64,000 bases of DNA from Branchiostoma floridae (GCF_000003815.2 NC_049994.1:16228523-16292522), one strand, 5' to 3'; counted from the first letter of the stretch, positions 38,936 through 49,292 are shown. Translations and numbers: made by a program. The notes: a model not told the origin generated them from the letters alone.

Positions 38936-39096
38936 TAGTCTCCAAGCAGATCCTACGGTGCCATAAGATAGTATCAAAGCTGGCCAAAGGGAGTCAAACG
39001 GGCACCTCCGGTCGCATACACACTCCTAGGACGGCTTCACTCCTCTGCCAGCCTTTGATACTATCTTATGCTACCATAGGATCTGCTTGGAGATTA
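38936..39096. mobile_element. TAATCTCC-family MITE (copy 3)
   Basis: TAGTCTCCAAGCAGATCC at the left and GGATCTGCTTGGAGATTA at the right, with subterminal GATACTATCTTATG inverted. It lies at the junction of two element-A copies. Confidence 0.85.
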
Positions 39097-39396
39097 AGAT
39101 GTCGGGTAAATCTCACCCGACCACTCTGAGTATTCCGACGAGAGCCCGGCGGGAGTCCCCGATGATTAGTCCCCGATAACTGGTCATGCATGTCTGGGCA
39201 AGTTACTTACACCGCATGGTTAACCAAAGACCAAGGACGCTGTATAACTAGTTACATAACGTCCTTGCAAAGACGACCTGTTTGTACGTATAATGACAGC
39301 CGCAGGCAATACTGTACAACAACAACTCTGTCAGTTCGTATACACCTGTTTTAAGAAAAGGAAAGAGACATGTATACGATAGATAGAGCTCCAGGT

Positions 39397-40174
39397 GTAT
39401 TGTTTTTTTTTTTCAATTGTTCACTTGTAACACTACATGTAATACTAGTAGTACGTAGCCTTTAGTATCCCAATAGAATGCGACATTTAGCCCATATGGG
39501 CTAGGCTGGGTAACGTTACCATCCGGGAAGTAGTTCGCTCTTATGTTCGCTTCTGCTACCCAGCATTGCTCCGTAAAAAGTTGTATTCATGAAATCTAGT
39601 TGTCTGGAAGGCTAAACAAAGGACAAACACAGAGTATTAAATACCGAAGTTGAACAATAGATTCTTCATTTTTGTTTCACAGTCTTCTTCTTTGATGTAG
39701 GAATTGACGTTGACATTACTATATGTTTCCCGATATATTTTTCTTGTCATCTACGGCATGTATTCACTCCTCTTACAGCTGCTTTGTGCGATTCAAAGCA
39801 TGGTGGAAAACTTTGTTTTATTTTTCAAACAGGCAGAAAGTTGATGGTCGCGCGGATGTCATCCATATAGTGACAATGACAATGAAGTTTATTGAATATC
39901 CATGCCCCATTGGGGCTAAATACAGTCAGTTTGATACAAAAGGTAGTAAACGAAAGTTAGTTATTATCATACACTATAGTTTACATGCATCTTATCTCGC
40001 TTTAAAACAAACGTAGACGAACTTACAGAGATTTTCTATTATATCGAGGTCAGATGATGACATAAGATATTTGAACATATCTTCCTTCGTTAGGTGTGCA
40101 TATTATCAAATCAACATGGCCTTACTATTCAGTCAGGCGGGAGTCTGGTAGAGACTGGGGTCAGAGGTCTGTCC
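39397..40174. other. Gene-free stretch downstream of the first P4HA gene
   Basis: It contains fragments of the GGCCATGTTGATTTG family: subterminal GCGGATGTCATCCATATAG at 39854 and a right end ATCAAATCAACATGGCC near 40107. It also has a GTTTATTGAATATCC word typical of local repeats. No coding exon. Confidence 0.5.
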
Positions 40175-41869
40175 CTATTCCTCTGGATACAGTCCACATT
40201 TCCTGCGGAATTCTTGACCTCGTTCATGGATCCACATATTGGACACCCATTTACTTCCCACCAGCACAGGACAACCAGCATGTTCGGTCAGCATGTCGCC
40301 CTCCCCACTCTTCAACAAGTTGTACCAGAATGCGCCAGCTCCCTTTTCTGGGACTACTCTGGCACCGACTTGTGGGAAAACAGTCGCCCCTCCAGCTTCC
40401 ACGTCACTCATATAAAACAGCATTGTAGCAATTCTGTCGCCTTCGTTGGGGTCCAATTCAAACTCCTCATCCTTTGTTGCACAATCAAAATGTGGTTCGT
40501 AGTGTCCGCCTATGCCATAGTTGATAACTTGTAACGGTTCTGCTGTCTCCATGGTGAGACCTGTCACATCCTCCACTCTCTGCTTAACCCGGTTGATCAG
40601 CCTGTGTTCCCAATAGTAGAGCCATGCATTCTTACTGATACGGTAGGATGAGAGTACTGCCCCTCCTGTAGTAGGATTTTGGGTTGCAGCTGGTTGTAAC
40701 CGTGGCTGAGCCAGCTTTTTGATGACCTCCATTTCTGGATCAGACAGAATGTTGTGAAGGACCCACAGCTTGGGCTTGTCGAAGACCTGCTCCAGTCTTA
40801 TGGGTGCGAGCAGCAGACGCGGGTGGTTGTTGTTGGTGAAGTAGCGGCACTTCAAGTGTTTCACCCTCGAGGGGGTAATGTTGAAGATCTCTGGTTGATC
40901 TACCTGACAGAGAAGCTCGTATACCCTACTCCCTGGGTCGTAGTCTTTGGCTAAATCACGCTTGTATTCTCCCCGCTCTGTAAACCCAACGTCTTCCACT
41001 TCATCCTCCTGGGGTGCCACCAGGTTTCGTGACTTCTCCATCTCTTTCGTCAAGAACTTCATGTGGTTGACCGCATTACTGTGCTCAGGATTAACTCTGA
41101 GAAGCTCCTTGGTAGCCTGGTACGCACGCTCAATGTTGTTTAGTCGGTAACTGGCATAAGCCAGATGATCTAGAATAGCATCTTTGGTGTGTTCAGACGT
41201 CGGGTCGGGCTGGAATCTCGCCAGCGACTCTTCCATCCACAGTGCTACGTGGTAGTAGTCCTGGTCGTTATATGCCAGAAGTCCCACCTCAAAACAGTCC
41301 TCTGATGACAACTCTGGACTCTTCGTAAAACCTGTGTCTAGTCGAGTAGCAATAGCTATTTCACTGCTCATCTTGCCATTAGCGATGTTCTGTGTGGAAA
41401 GGTCGTACGTGTCCTGCAGGCGCAACAGGGCTATCCCTGCACCCATGTAGTCCTCGAATGACGGGAACGACTCCTTTACTTTTGACATATTGTTCAGGAA
41501 ATGTTCTGCAGTATCCTCCTGTATCCAGGCCTCCAGGAGTGGCCACTCTCGAGTGTACCTTTTTACCAGAAGGTAGGCATTGACTGGGTGGTGCAGGTGT
41601 GTGCTGGGTTCCTCCATAGCCATCTGGGACACTTTTTTCACCCTCGACTGAAAGGTTTTGATTCTGTTTAACTTGTCCTCCTCATGCTGTATGTACTGGT
41701 CTAAGGATTCCACCAGGTCCTTCTCCATGTGTACCAGGTACTCCATATCACACAGGGCGGTGAAGACCTCAGCATCCACCGAGGTCTGCACCAGGAACAA
41801 CAGTATGATACCCACCGGTAGCAGCGCCATTGGTCTTGGCACAGACCAGTCCGTGACCAGTCGAACCAC
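40175..41869 (-). CDS. P4HA: Prolyl 4-hydroxylase alpha subunit, intronless copy 1 (564 aa)
   Basis: A catalytic subunit of ER collagen prolyl 4-hydroxylase: it hydroxylates collagen prolines using Fe(II), 2-oxoglutarate, O2 and ascorbate, with PDI as beta subunit. Domains: hydrophobic signal sequence (about residues 14-33; Met14 is an alternative start); N-terminal dimerisation region from VFTALCDMEYLVHMEKDL; peptide-substrate-binding TPR region (about 190-270); catalytic dioxygenase domain (about 375-560). Iron ligands H460, D462 (HYEPHFD) and H530, and the 2-oxoglutarate lysine K540, are all present at the family's spacing. Length is near the usual 530-550 aa. There is no intron, although family genes normally have many, which suggests a retrocopy. 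In the usually conserved LRRA segment this copy reads PRLQPAATQNP. No nonsense changes are seen, so it is probably functional. It is divergent to the copy at 43584. Confidence 0.93.
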   Translation of the reverse strand: MVRLVTDWSVPRPMALLPVGIILLFLVQTSVDAEVFTALCDMEYLVHMEKDLVESLDQYIQHEEDKLNRIKTFQSRVKKVSQMAMEEPSTHLHHPVNAYLLVKRYTREWPLLEAWIQEDTAEHFLNNMSKVKESFPSFEDYMGAGIALLRLQDTYDLSTQNIANGKMSSEIAIATRLDTGFTKSPELSSEDCFEVGLLAYNDQDYYHVALWMEESLARFQPDPTSEHTKDAILDHLAYASYRLNNIERAYQATKELLRVNPEHSNAVNHMKFLTKEMEKSRNLVAPQEDEVEDVGFTERGEYKRDLAKDYDPGSRVYELLCQVDQPEIFNITPSRVKHLKCRYFTNNNHPRLLLAPIRLEQVFDKPKLWVLHNILSDPEMEVIKKLAQPRLQPAATQNPTTGGAVLSSYRISKNAWLYYWEHRLINRVKQRVEDVTGLTMETAEPLQVINYGIGGHYEPHFDCATKDEEFELDPNEGDRIATMLFYMSDVEAGGATVFPQVGARVVPEKGAGAFWYNLLKSGEGDMLTEHAGCPVLVGSKWVSNMWIHERGQEFRRKCGLYPEE

Positions 41870-41959
41870 ATAGCTCTATGCGCATCCGTTCTGCGCAGCC
41901 CTCTCTTCGATAGGTCAACGCCCAAGGACGTTAACGTTACATAAGATATATTAAACGTC

Positions 41960-42270
41960 CTTGCTTACTCTGGGGTCAGACAGGACTGGTTAGCTAGCGA
42001 GTTTTGTTCGGGGGATCCAATGCAGTCAACCCGCCGATCTCACAATAGCGCTCCGGGGAGTTTAAGTCCGAAGGAGTTATCGCTACCTTGGGAAAATTTT
42101 GTGGATGGGACTAGGTAAAGGTAAAGGTGAAGGGAAAAGTGCAGGTGGACATCCTTCGAGCTGAAACTCCCCCGAGCGCTAATAGGAGATCGGCAGGCCT
42201 GACTGTCTTGGGCCACCGAATGAATTGCCCTAGCTGCCCGATCCCGGCTGGCCCCCAGGGTAGTCCTTGC
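41960..42270. repeat. Imperfect fold-back between the divergent P4HA genes
   Basis: Sequence at about 41960-42085 pairs imperfectly with 42148-42270 in inverted orientation. For example GCGCTCCGGGGAGTTTAAGT is mirrored by CTGAAACTCCCCCGAGCGC, and GTCAACCCGCCGATCTC by GAGATCGGCAGGCCTGAC. It is about 310 bp in all, with a 60-bp loop. It may be a palindromic element or an old inverted-duplication breakpoint. Confidence 0.7.
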
Positions 42271-42949
42271 TACACCGAAGCGCAGTTTATCCTCGTTTGA
42301 CCCCGTTACATAAGTGTAACCATCTGCCAGTTGTGCAACAAAACGACCTCAGACCTACATATATGTTTATTGCTTGTTTATCTACTGTGGCTTTGCCCTG
42401 TACAATCATTAGACATTTCGTGCATTGAAAAATGAAAGAAAATGACTTACTTATTTGGGTGCGTGTGCTTGTTATATACCATTAAACACCACGGAAATTA
42501 TTTATACTATGCCTCAGGCATGTTGTGAGTTGATACTCTTCTAACCGACCACCTGTCCAAATCGACCCGTTCATAAATACGAATTGAATAAACACACAGA
42601 CAGAGCAAATCATCATGGAACTTTATCAAACAACAGTTGTAACGGGTACATTGTATTGTAGTAAACTAAAAGTACAGAGTTGTCGGTAAGCGTTTTACTT
42701 TGCATACAGAAAGAGTGTACAGAATACACTGTGTTTTTAGACTAACAATACAAACATGACACACATTGAAGCAACTGGATATGACTTTGGAGACGGCCAG
42801 AAGTTTTAGACAGCTTCTGCTTTCTATCTGTCAGTGACATTGGCTTTGCCATGTCAATTTGTCACATTCTGTCTGAATGATACAAAATAGATATGATCGA
42901 TATTTAGAAAAAATTATTGATTAAGTTAACGTTAATTCTCCCACATTTT
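42271..42949. other. Intergenic spacer between divergent P4HA genes
   Basis: AT-rich sequence without exon signals. No TATA or other promoter element is compelling on either strand. Confidence 0.4.
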
Positions 42950-42972
42950 TCTTGACTCTTCTATCCCTCCGC

Positions 42973-43082
42973 TCAGATGTTGAAGAGTTCCGTCCCGTCT
43001 GCGGCGCAGCTGGATTTCGCAAGGAGGCGTGTGTAGACCGTGAAGCACCTGTTATCGCGAATGGTGTACGAGGAGGGTCAGG
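42973..43082 (-). pseudogene. Dead C-type-lectin exon, related to the NIDO-lectin gene
   Basis: The minus strand starts after an ATTGCAG acceptor, as does the lectin exon at 24676. It reads SYTIRDNRCFTVYTRL, then CAADGTELFNI, against SYKRREERCFKFNTRRL and CAEDGTQFFNI in the live gene. Stop codons occur near the start (TGA) and at the end (TGA 42973-42975). Conserved Cys, Phe and ADGT positions show real homology. No companion exons are seen. Confidence 0.8.
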
Positions 43083-43583
43083 CTGCAATATCAATAGAAT
43101 ATTTCATTTAATGGTCACCTTCAAGTCGGTACATGCACACACAGAAACACAGTTGGTCGACCCAAAACTACATACTGCGACATACAGTATTGCAACCTGC
43201 ACGCACGTTTTGTAGACAAGGCGGCAAATGCTGGCCTTTTGCGGAAATATTGTCAGCAACTTCCAGACTTCTGTGGAGCCTCGTCGGAGGTAACTTTATT
43301 AGAAACCAGGCGAAAACTAATGCGCGCACGGATGTCATCCATAAAATTAAGTCGAAAAAAAAAACCGTGACACTAATGCACATCAACAACTTTGCAACTT
43401 CAATTCGAACAAAAGAACCGAACAGAGATTCGAGAATAGCTGTTCGAATTTTCGACAGCGGTGCACCGAAGCGAGTTCGAATCGTTCGAATCGAACTATG
43501 GGCCCGACAACGGTTTGGATCTCCCGAAGGCCGATCTGATCCGACCAGAACTTTCGAGGTTCTTCTTAGGCTTTTCCATCACC

Positions 43584-45251
43584 ATGTTTGTGCCGAGACC
43601 AATGATGGTGCTACTGGCAGGTATCATACTGTTGTTCCTGTGGCAGGCCTCGGTGGGTGCGGAGGTCTTCACCGCCGTGTGTGATATGGAGTACCTGGTA
43701 CACATGGAGAAGGACCTGGTGGACTCCCTAGACCAGTACATACTGCATGAAGAGGACAAGTTAAACAGAATCAAAACCTTTCAGTCGAGGGTGAAAAAAG
43801 TGTACCAGATGGCTATGGAGGAACCCAGCACACACCTGCACCACCCAGTCAATGCCTACCTTCTGGTGAAGAGGTACACTCGAGAGTGGCCACTCCTGGA
43901 GGCCTGGATACAGGAGGATACTGCAGAACATTTCCTGAACAGCATGTCAAAAATGAAGGAGTCGTTCCCGTCATTCAAGGACTACATGGGTGCAGGGATA
44001 GCCCTGTTGCGCCTGCAGGACACGTACGACCTTTCCACACAGAACATAAGCAATGGCAATATGAGCAGTGAAATAGCTATTGCTACTCGACTAGACACAG
44101 GTTTTACGAAGAGTCCAGAGTTGTCATCAGAGGACTGTTTTGAGGTGGGACGGCTGGCATATATGGACCAGGACTTCTATCATGTAGCACTGTGGATGGA
44201 AGAGTCGCTGGCGAGATTCCAGCCCGACCCGACGTCCAAACATACCAAAGATGCCATACTGGATTATCTGGCTTCTGCCAGTTACCGACTAAACAACATT
44301 GAGCGTGCGTACCAGGCTACCAAGGAGCTTCTCAAGATAAATCCTGAGGACACCCATGCGGCCAACCACATGAAGTTCTTGACGAAAGAGATGGAGAAGT
44401 CACAAAGGTCACCCCGGAAGGATGAAGTGGAAGACATTGGATTTACAGGGCGGGGAGAATACAAACGTGAGTTAGCCAAAGACTACGACCCAGAGAGTAG
44501 GGTCTACGAGCTTCTCTGTCAGGCAGATCAACCAGAGATCTTCAACATTACCCCTTCGAGGGTGAAACACTTGAAGTGCCGCTACTTCACCAACAACAAC
44601 AACCCACGTCTGCTGCTCGCACCCATAAGACTGGAGCAGGTCTTCGACAAGCCCAAGCTGTGGGTCCTTCACAACATTCTGTCTGATCCAGAAATGGAGG
44701 TCATCAAAAAGCTGGCTCAGCCACGGTTACGACGAGCTAGAGTCGAAAGTCCCACTACAGGGGAGGGGGAACTCGCATCCTATCGTATTAGTAAGAGTGC
44801 ATGGCTCTATGACTGGGAACACAGGGTGATCCGCCGGGTTAACCAGAGGGTGGAAGACGTGACAGGTCTTACCATGGAGACAGCAGAACTGTTACAGGTT
44901 GTCAACTATGGCATAGGCGGACACTACGAACCACATTTTGATTGTGCAACAAAGGATGAGGAGTTTGAATTGGACCCCAACGAAGGCGACAGAATTGCTA
45001 CAATGCTGTTTTATATGAGTGACGTGGAGGCTGGAGGGGCGACTGTTTTCCCACAAGTCGGTGCCAGAGTAGTCCCAGAAAAGGGAGCTGGCGCATTCTG
45101 GTACAACTTGTTGAAGAGTGGGGAGGGCGACATGCTGACCGAACATGCTGGTTGTCCCGTGCTGGTAGGAAGTAAATGGGTGTCCAATAAGTGGATCCAC
45201 GAACGAGGTCAAGAATTCCGCAGGAAATGTGGACTGTATCCAGAGGACTAG
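43584..45251 (+). CDS. P4HA: Prolyl 4-hydroxylase alpha subunit, intronless copy 2 (555 aa)
   Basis: Same enzyme family as the copy at 40175, in opposite orientation. The start is placed at 43584 (ACC ATG TTT), giving MFVPRPMMVLLAGIILLFLW as a good signal sequence. The open frame extends 41 codons upstream without family resemblance. Domains follow the same order: N-terminal region VFTAVCDMEYLVHMEKDL, TPR substrate-binding region, catalytic domain. Ligands H451, D453 and H521, and K531, are intact. This copy keeps the LRRARV segment usual for the family. The last 109 residues differ from copy 1 at only two positions, whereas the region just before them differs at about a third of positions. 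There are no introns. AATAAA signals follow at 45452, 45665 and 45733. Probably functional. Confidence 0.94.
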   Translation: MFVPRPMMVLLAGIILLFLWQASVGAEVFTAVCDMEYLVHMEKDLVDSLDQYILHEEDKLNRIKTFQSRVKKVYQMAMEEPSTHLHHPVNAYLLVKRYTREWPLLEAWIQEDTAEHFLNSMSKMKESFPSFKDYMGAGIALLRLQDTYDLSTQNISNGNMSSEIAIATRLDTGFTKSPELSSEDCFEVGRLAYMDQDFYHVALWMEESLARFQPDPTSKHTKDAILDYLASASYRLNNIERAYQATKELLKINPEDTHAANHMKFLTKEMEKSQRSPRKDEVEDIGFTGRGEYKRELAKDYDPESRVYELLCQADQPEIFNITPSRVKHLKCRYFTNNNNPRLLLAPIRLEQVFDKPKLWVLHNILSDPEMEVIKKLAQPRLRRARVESPTTGEGELASYRISKSAWLYDWEHRVIRRVNQRVEDVTGLTMETAELLQVVNYGIGGHYEPHFDCATKDEEFELDPNEGDRIATMLFYMSDVEAGGATVFPQVGARVVPEKGAGAFWYNLLKSGEGDMLTEHAGCPVLVGSKWVSNKWIHERGQEFRRKCGLYPED

Positions 45252-45451
45252 CGACAGCACACCCCCTTATCTCAAGCCCTACACAAACTAATGTAGTGCC
45301 CTGTATAAAGTACAGGTTTCGGAACCCAAACTGCTGCATGCAAGTTATAGATTCTACCTGTTGTATTTTATCTGCGTATTTGAGAAGTCTTTAAGATGAA
45401 GTGTTTGGAAGTAGAGTTTGTGCATCTGTCATTCAAACAAAATGTCTTGAT

Positions 45452-45457
45452 AATAAA
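45452..45457 (+). terminator. Candidate polyadenylation signal for P4HA copy 2
   Basis: AATAAA occurs 201 bases after the stop codon in AT-rich sequence, followed by a GT-rich stretch (TTGTGCTT, ATGTTGTTGC). Further AATAAA words at about 45665 and 45733 are alternatives. Confidence 0.5.
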
Positions 45458-45749
45458 CTGCGAACATTGTGCTTTATATTACATGTTGTTGCATTGTATT
45501 CAAAACTCAATGCGGTGAAAATTGTTTTACATTCGGTTTCTTAAGATTGTGAATTCTGACATTCTTTAAAGAGGCAACAAGTTACAGTAGAAGGGAATTC
45601 AAGTACGAGAAATTTGTCAAAATGTGTACCTGTACATCGGTCAGCCACACGTAGGAGCTGAGAATAAAATTGTAGACTTAAATATGCACTGCTGAATGAT
45701 ATGCGGAACTTAGTGCATTACTCTGACAGATGAATAAAATGAAGTTCTC

Positions 45750-46450
45750 AAAGCTGATGATGTGGTCATGATTTTTGAGTGGTACGATAGCCCTTGGGGC
45801 AGGGAGGAAGTGCTGTGAGTTTGGATCCCCTAGCGGCTTTTTGGAGCTGCAGGCACCGATTTCCTTTCAAACTTTGGACGAGAATAACCTGAGAGCGTGT
45901 TGACGGATCATCATGATTTGTGGTGTGTAGATAGAATGAGCGATGACTTGCATAATGTAATACTGATTATGCAAATCAGCAGCTAATTTGCATAATTAAT
46001 GAGGAAAGTTCATAAATCCATGCCAACAGCACATAACTCGAGAACCTGTGTATGGATTTTCATGATACATGCATTTGGTATTTGAGTAGTGGTTGCGAAA
46101 AGGAAGACCGTGTTCGAAAATGGCTGGCGTAGCATTTTTCGTCAGGGCGGTAGCGGGCCGAGTGTGTGCGTCCGTTTGTTTGTGGAATGCATAACTCGAG
46201 AAGCCTTGAATGGATCCTAATAATATTTGGTAGGTGGGTAGGGGTTAAAAAAATAAAAGTCGAGTGCAATAATGGGCCCCTAGCTTCTTCCTAGGGTACT
46301 GCAGCAAAACTTCAATTTTTGACATCTCGTGTTCTGAACATGCTGTGGTCGAAATTTTTGAGTGGCAGATAGCCTAAATGATGACTTGCATAATGTAATA
46401 CTAATTATGTAAATGAACAGCTAATTTTCATATTTAATGAGGAAAGTTCA
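45750..46450. repeat. Two copies of a dispersed repeat (AACTCGAGAA family)
   Basis: CATAACTCGAGAACCTGTGT at 46031 and CATAACTCGAGAAGCCTTGA at 46190 head two related stretches. Each includes a TTCTGAACATGCTGTGG or similar word and ATGACTTGCATAATGTAATA (45952 and 46390). It is the same family as 20625-20900. No gene. Confidence 0.6.
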
Positions 46451-46919
46451 TAAATCCACTGAATTCCATGATAGGACTTTCAAACTTGTTTGCATTGTTT
46501 TTGGCAGAAAGGTACTTTAGATAATAATCTACATGGAAAGATGCATTTAATTGCAATCAGTGGCCAATTGACAGAAATAGACTGTTTTCTATATATCTCA
46601 TTTTTACCTATACCTAAGGACACAGCTTTTCCTCAGATGTTAGCCTTGTGACCTGGACGCCCTTATACACTGGGGAGATAATCCTCTGACAAGCATGAAA
46701 TTCTCACTGACCAGGGATCACAACAGTGTACATGATTTTATTGTTACCTTCGCCAAGAAGGTTAAGATGTTTTTGGTAGCGTTTGTGGGGAACACACGTT
46801 CATGCAGTCGTTTGCTGTTGGGGTAGGTACTCTTAAGTCATACATAGATTTTAAAGAGTTTAAGTCTTGAATAAAGGCATGATTATTTGGCGAAAAGATG
46901 TGTTCGGGGAACTCTAGCA
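46450..46919. other. Gene-free spacer left of the tandem array
   Basis: AT-rich sequence without exon signals. A CCTTCGCCAAGAAGG inverted-repeat word occurs at 46748-46762 and is related to CCTTCGGCGAA words near 31105, 33585 and 36131. Confidence 0.4.
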
Positions 46920-47388
46920 AATTGGAATACCTTCAGTCGCTTAAGCATTATTACATTGCCATAATTCATTGATGTGGTAAATGATTGGACAATCAACATA
47001 GTGACCAACGTAGGTTATTTACAGGTGTACATAACTAAGCATAGATTATGCAAATGTGGAAGTCATTAACATAATCAGACTATTTCATGGAGATATGAGG
47101 TCTCCGAACTCTTGTTTACGCAAGTCTTTAATTGGTAATATATGTACTATCATCAATCTGTCGGATGGTTCACCGAGTTTTTCCTTGTTATTTTGTTCTT
47201 TGAAAAACCCAAGAAAAAAGTAAGAAAAAACAAAACAAGAAGAAGTCCACACAGAGTACTCTAGGGCAGGGTTCTGCCCAAATAATTTAATCAACTCATG
47301 GTCACAGCAAATAACAAATCTCCATTGGTGGATGAATACAAACTTGACATTATTTCATTGAACTAGAGAGTCGACCTATCACAAGACT

Positions 47389-47417
47389 GTTGCCATGGTT
47401 ACTGTTGCCACGGTTAC
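47389..47417. promoter_or_regulatory. Pair of X-box-like motifs (unit 1; also 53406-53434 and 59358-59386)
   Basis: GTTGCCATGGTTAC and GTTGCCACGGTTAC stand one base apart. Each differs from the X-box consensus at one position of the second half-site. Both are unchanged in all three units. No start site is recognised next to them. Confidence 0.35.
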
Positions 47418-49279
47418 CTGGAATGGCAAGCACCAGAGTCGATCGACGGAAAGGGCGAGGCTCCCCGATACCAGTGGACTATAGATTTCTCTAAAACCTC
47501 TCGACAACAATTACGTCCACACAATTTGACTCATCAGTCATCGCTCAGTAATACCATAATCATCAATTTATAATCACTTAAATCTAGATTATAACACTTC
47601 TTTTTTGTCATCATAAAAATCTTGTAGATATCTGTGTAAAGATACCGCTTTCTTAACTCACTTAAGTACTCGGAAGGAATTGACGTACTTGATTTCATTG
47701 ATAAAAGATTATACAACAAGAGGTGTGAAATCTTGCCACTGGATCAGCGTTAAGAGACCCTTCCCTTTCGTTAGTGGTTTGGTTATTGTGTGGCTGTGAG
47801 AGTTTCTCCTAGTAAGTGTGTTTTTCTGTACGACTAGCCCTTGTGTGTAGAATAGAACTGATATAAGCGGGTTGTGGGGTGTGTTACCGTCCTCACATTT
47901 ATCTAAAAACATAATCTCTGTATTCTACAGCGTTTATGATTCATTGTAATGCTACAAATCTGTTCTTTTCTCTGTGCTTGCCATTGCAAGATTGGAGCAG
48001 CAGTTATTAATACTAAGCCATTGACTTAAAACAACGCTAGGTACAAAAAGCGTATGAAGCTTGTGAGTAACGAAAAGCCACGACTGGGGAGGGCACAAAA
48101 ATCTCTTTCGACATTGCACAAAATGTAGGCTGGCGAGAACAGCTGTCCCCCAAAACAAAATCACACAGTTCAAGACTTTATTTCTTCATCATCATCATCA
48201 TATATACGCACAAATATACTGTGTCAGGAAATACCTGTATATTCTCACACCACATATCGAGTAAGCCGTATCTACATACGTGTGTGGGGCATATCACGTT
48301 GTATCCACGATACAACAGTCACTACGACAGTTCTGAGGGACAACCTCGCCCGCGCCAACCGGTCTTCAAATAAAAAATGGGTGAAAAAATTCTCTCTTAT
48401 CTTGCACGACGTTCTCTTGTATAGATACACATTAAATATACACTACACCAAAACGGCTTTTCTATCTGATTTCTCACCTATTCAACATCCTAGGGAATCG
48501 GAGCGCTATCTATAGCCACACCATGGTCGGACTTGGTTATATAGATAATATACAGGTGTCTAAGCAGCATAACCGGGGTGCTGGAAGGATCCCAGCCACA
48601 GAGAGAGAAATGGCACTAGTACATTTACACTTGGGGGAGGGGGGCGGATGTCACATGCGACCTTGAAAGACAAGTTCCGATAGAAAAACATACATATATA
48701 GAGAGAGCGAGAAGATAAAACAACACGGGTGCATGCTTTTTGAACAAATTTTTTGCACATGCATGGATCAAAGTATTTTCCAGTAAGTACCCTATGTGTG
48801 TAACAATATTGCTTATTAAATATCAGAACCCTAAGAATTTCCAGGATTCTCAGAGAAGTTGCACGTAAGAGTAAACGGAAAAACAGACCATACATTTATG
48901 ACTTATACTATTAAAAGGAAGCATTGGTAATACATAAGACAGGTTTACACAGAAGGCGGAAAGAGCAAAAATTGACAATTTCATGTGAAGATACCGTCTT
49001 TCAAACTAGCATAATGACAGGTTGGTGGAAGGATTGTAGAAACTTAACGAGCAAATCAATTAGGAGTACAGTCATAAGACAGCAAACAGAGACGTGTACA
49101 AAAATCTGAAAGAAAAGTTGCAGGAACGACGTTTCTTAAGATTTCTGAAAGGCACCTTGGCTGAAGGAAGAACTTCCTACTCCATAATATGTTCCACATC
49201 CCAGAATGCACCACACAGCCGCTGTAAGCAGTGCAGTGCATCATGGAACCCCGTGTAACTCCAGCAGCTTGGTGTACTT

Positions 49280-49292
49280 TGACCTCTGACCT
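49280..49292. promoter_or_regulatory. DR1-type nuclear-receptor half-site pair (unit 1; also 55308-55320, 61261-61273)
   Basis: TGACCTCTGACCT, which on the other strand is AGGTCA-G-AGGTCA, is a perfect direct repeat with 1-base spacing. It falls in the presumed 3' UTR or flank of the R3HCC1L-like copies and is identical in all units. Function is not shown by sequence alone. Confidence 0.35.

Larger units (their letters stand above)
36790..39396. repeat. Element A second and third copies, interrupted by two insertions
   Basis: Pieces 36790-36913 and 38710-38935 are one element-A copy split by the element at 36914-38709. A TAATCTCC-family MITE (38936-39096) follows, then a second element-A copy (39097-39390). 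The phrases ACACCGTATCGTTAACCAGA and ACACCGCATGGTTAACCAAA mark the two copies. All are inverted relative to 32330-32850. Confidence 0.75.

Noticed and set aside
43461..43583. In-frame upstream extension of P4HA copy 2 (41 extra codons)
   Set aside because: It has no similarity to copy 1 or the family and would bury the signal sequence. The ATG at 43584 has good context and a proper signal peptide after it.
40175..45339. Antisense open frames over both P4HA genes
   Set aside because: They are shadows of the strongly conserved coding strand and similar in both copies only because the genes are duplicates.
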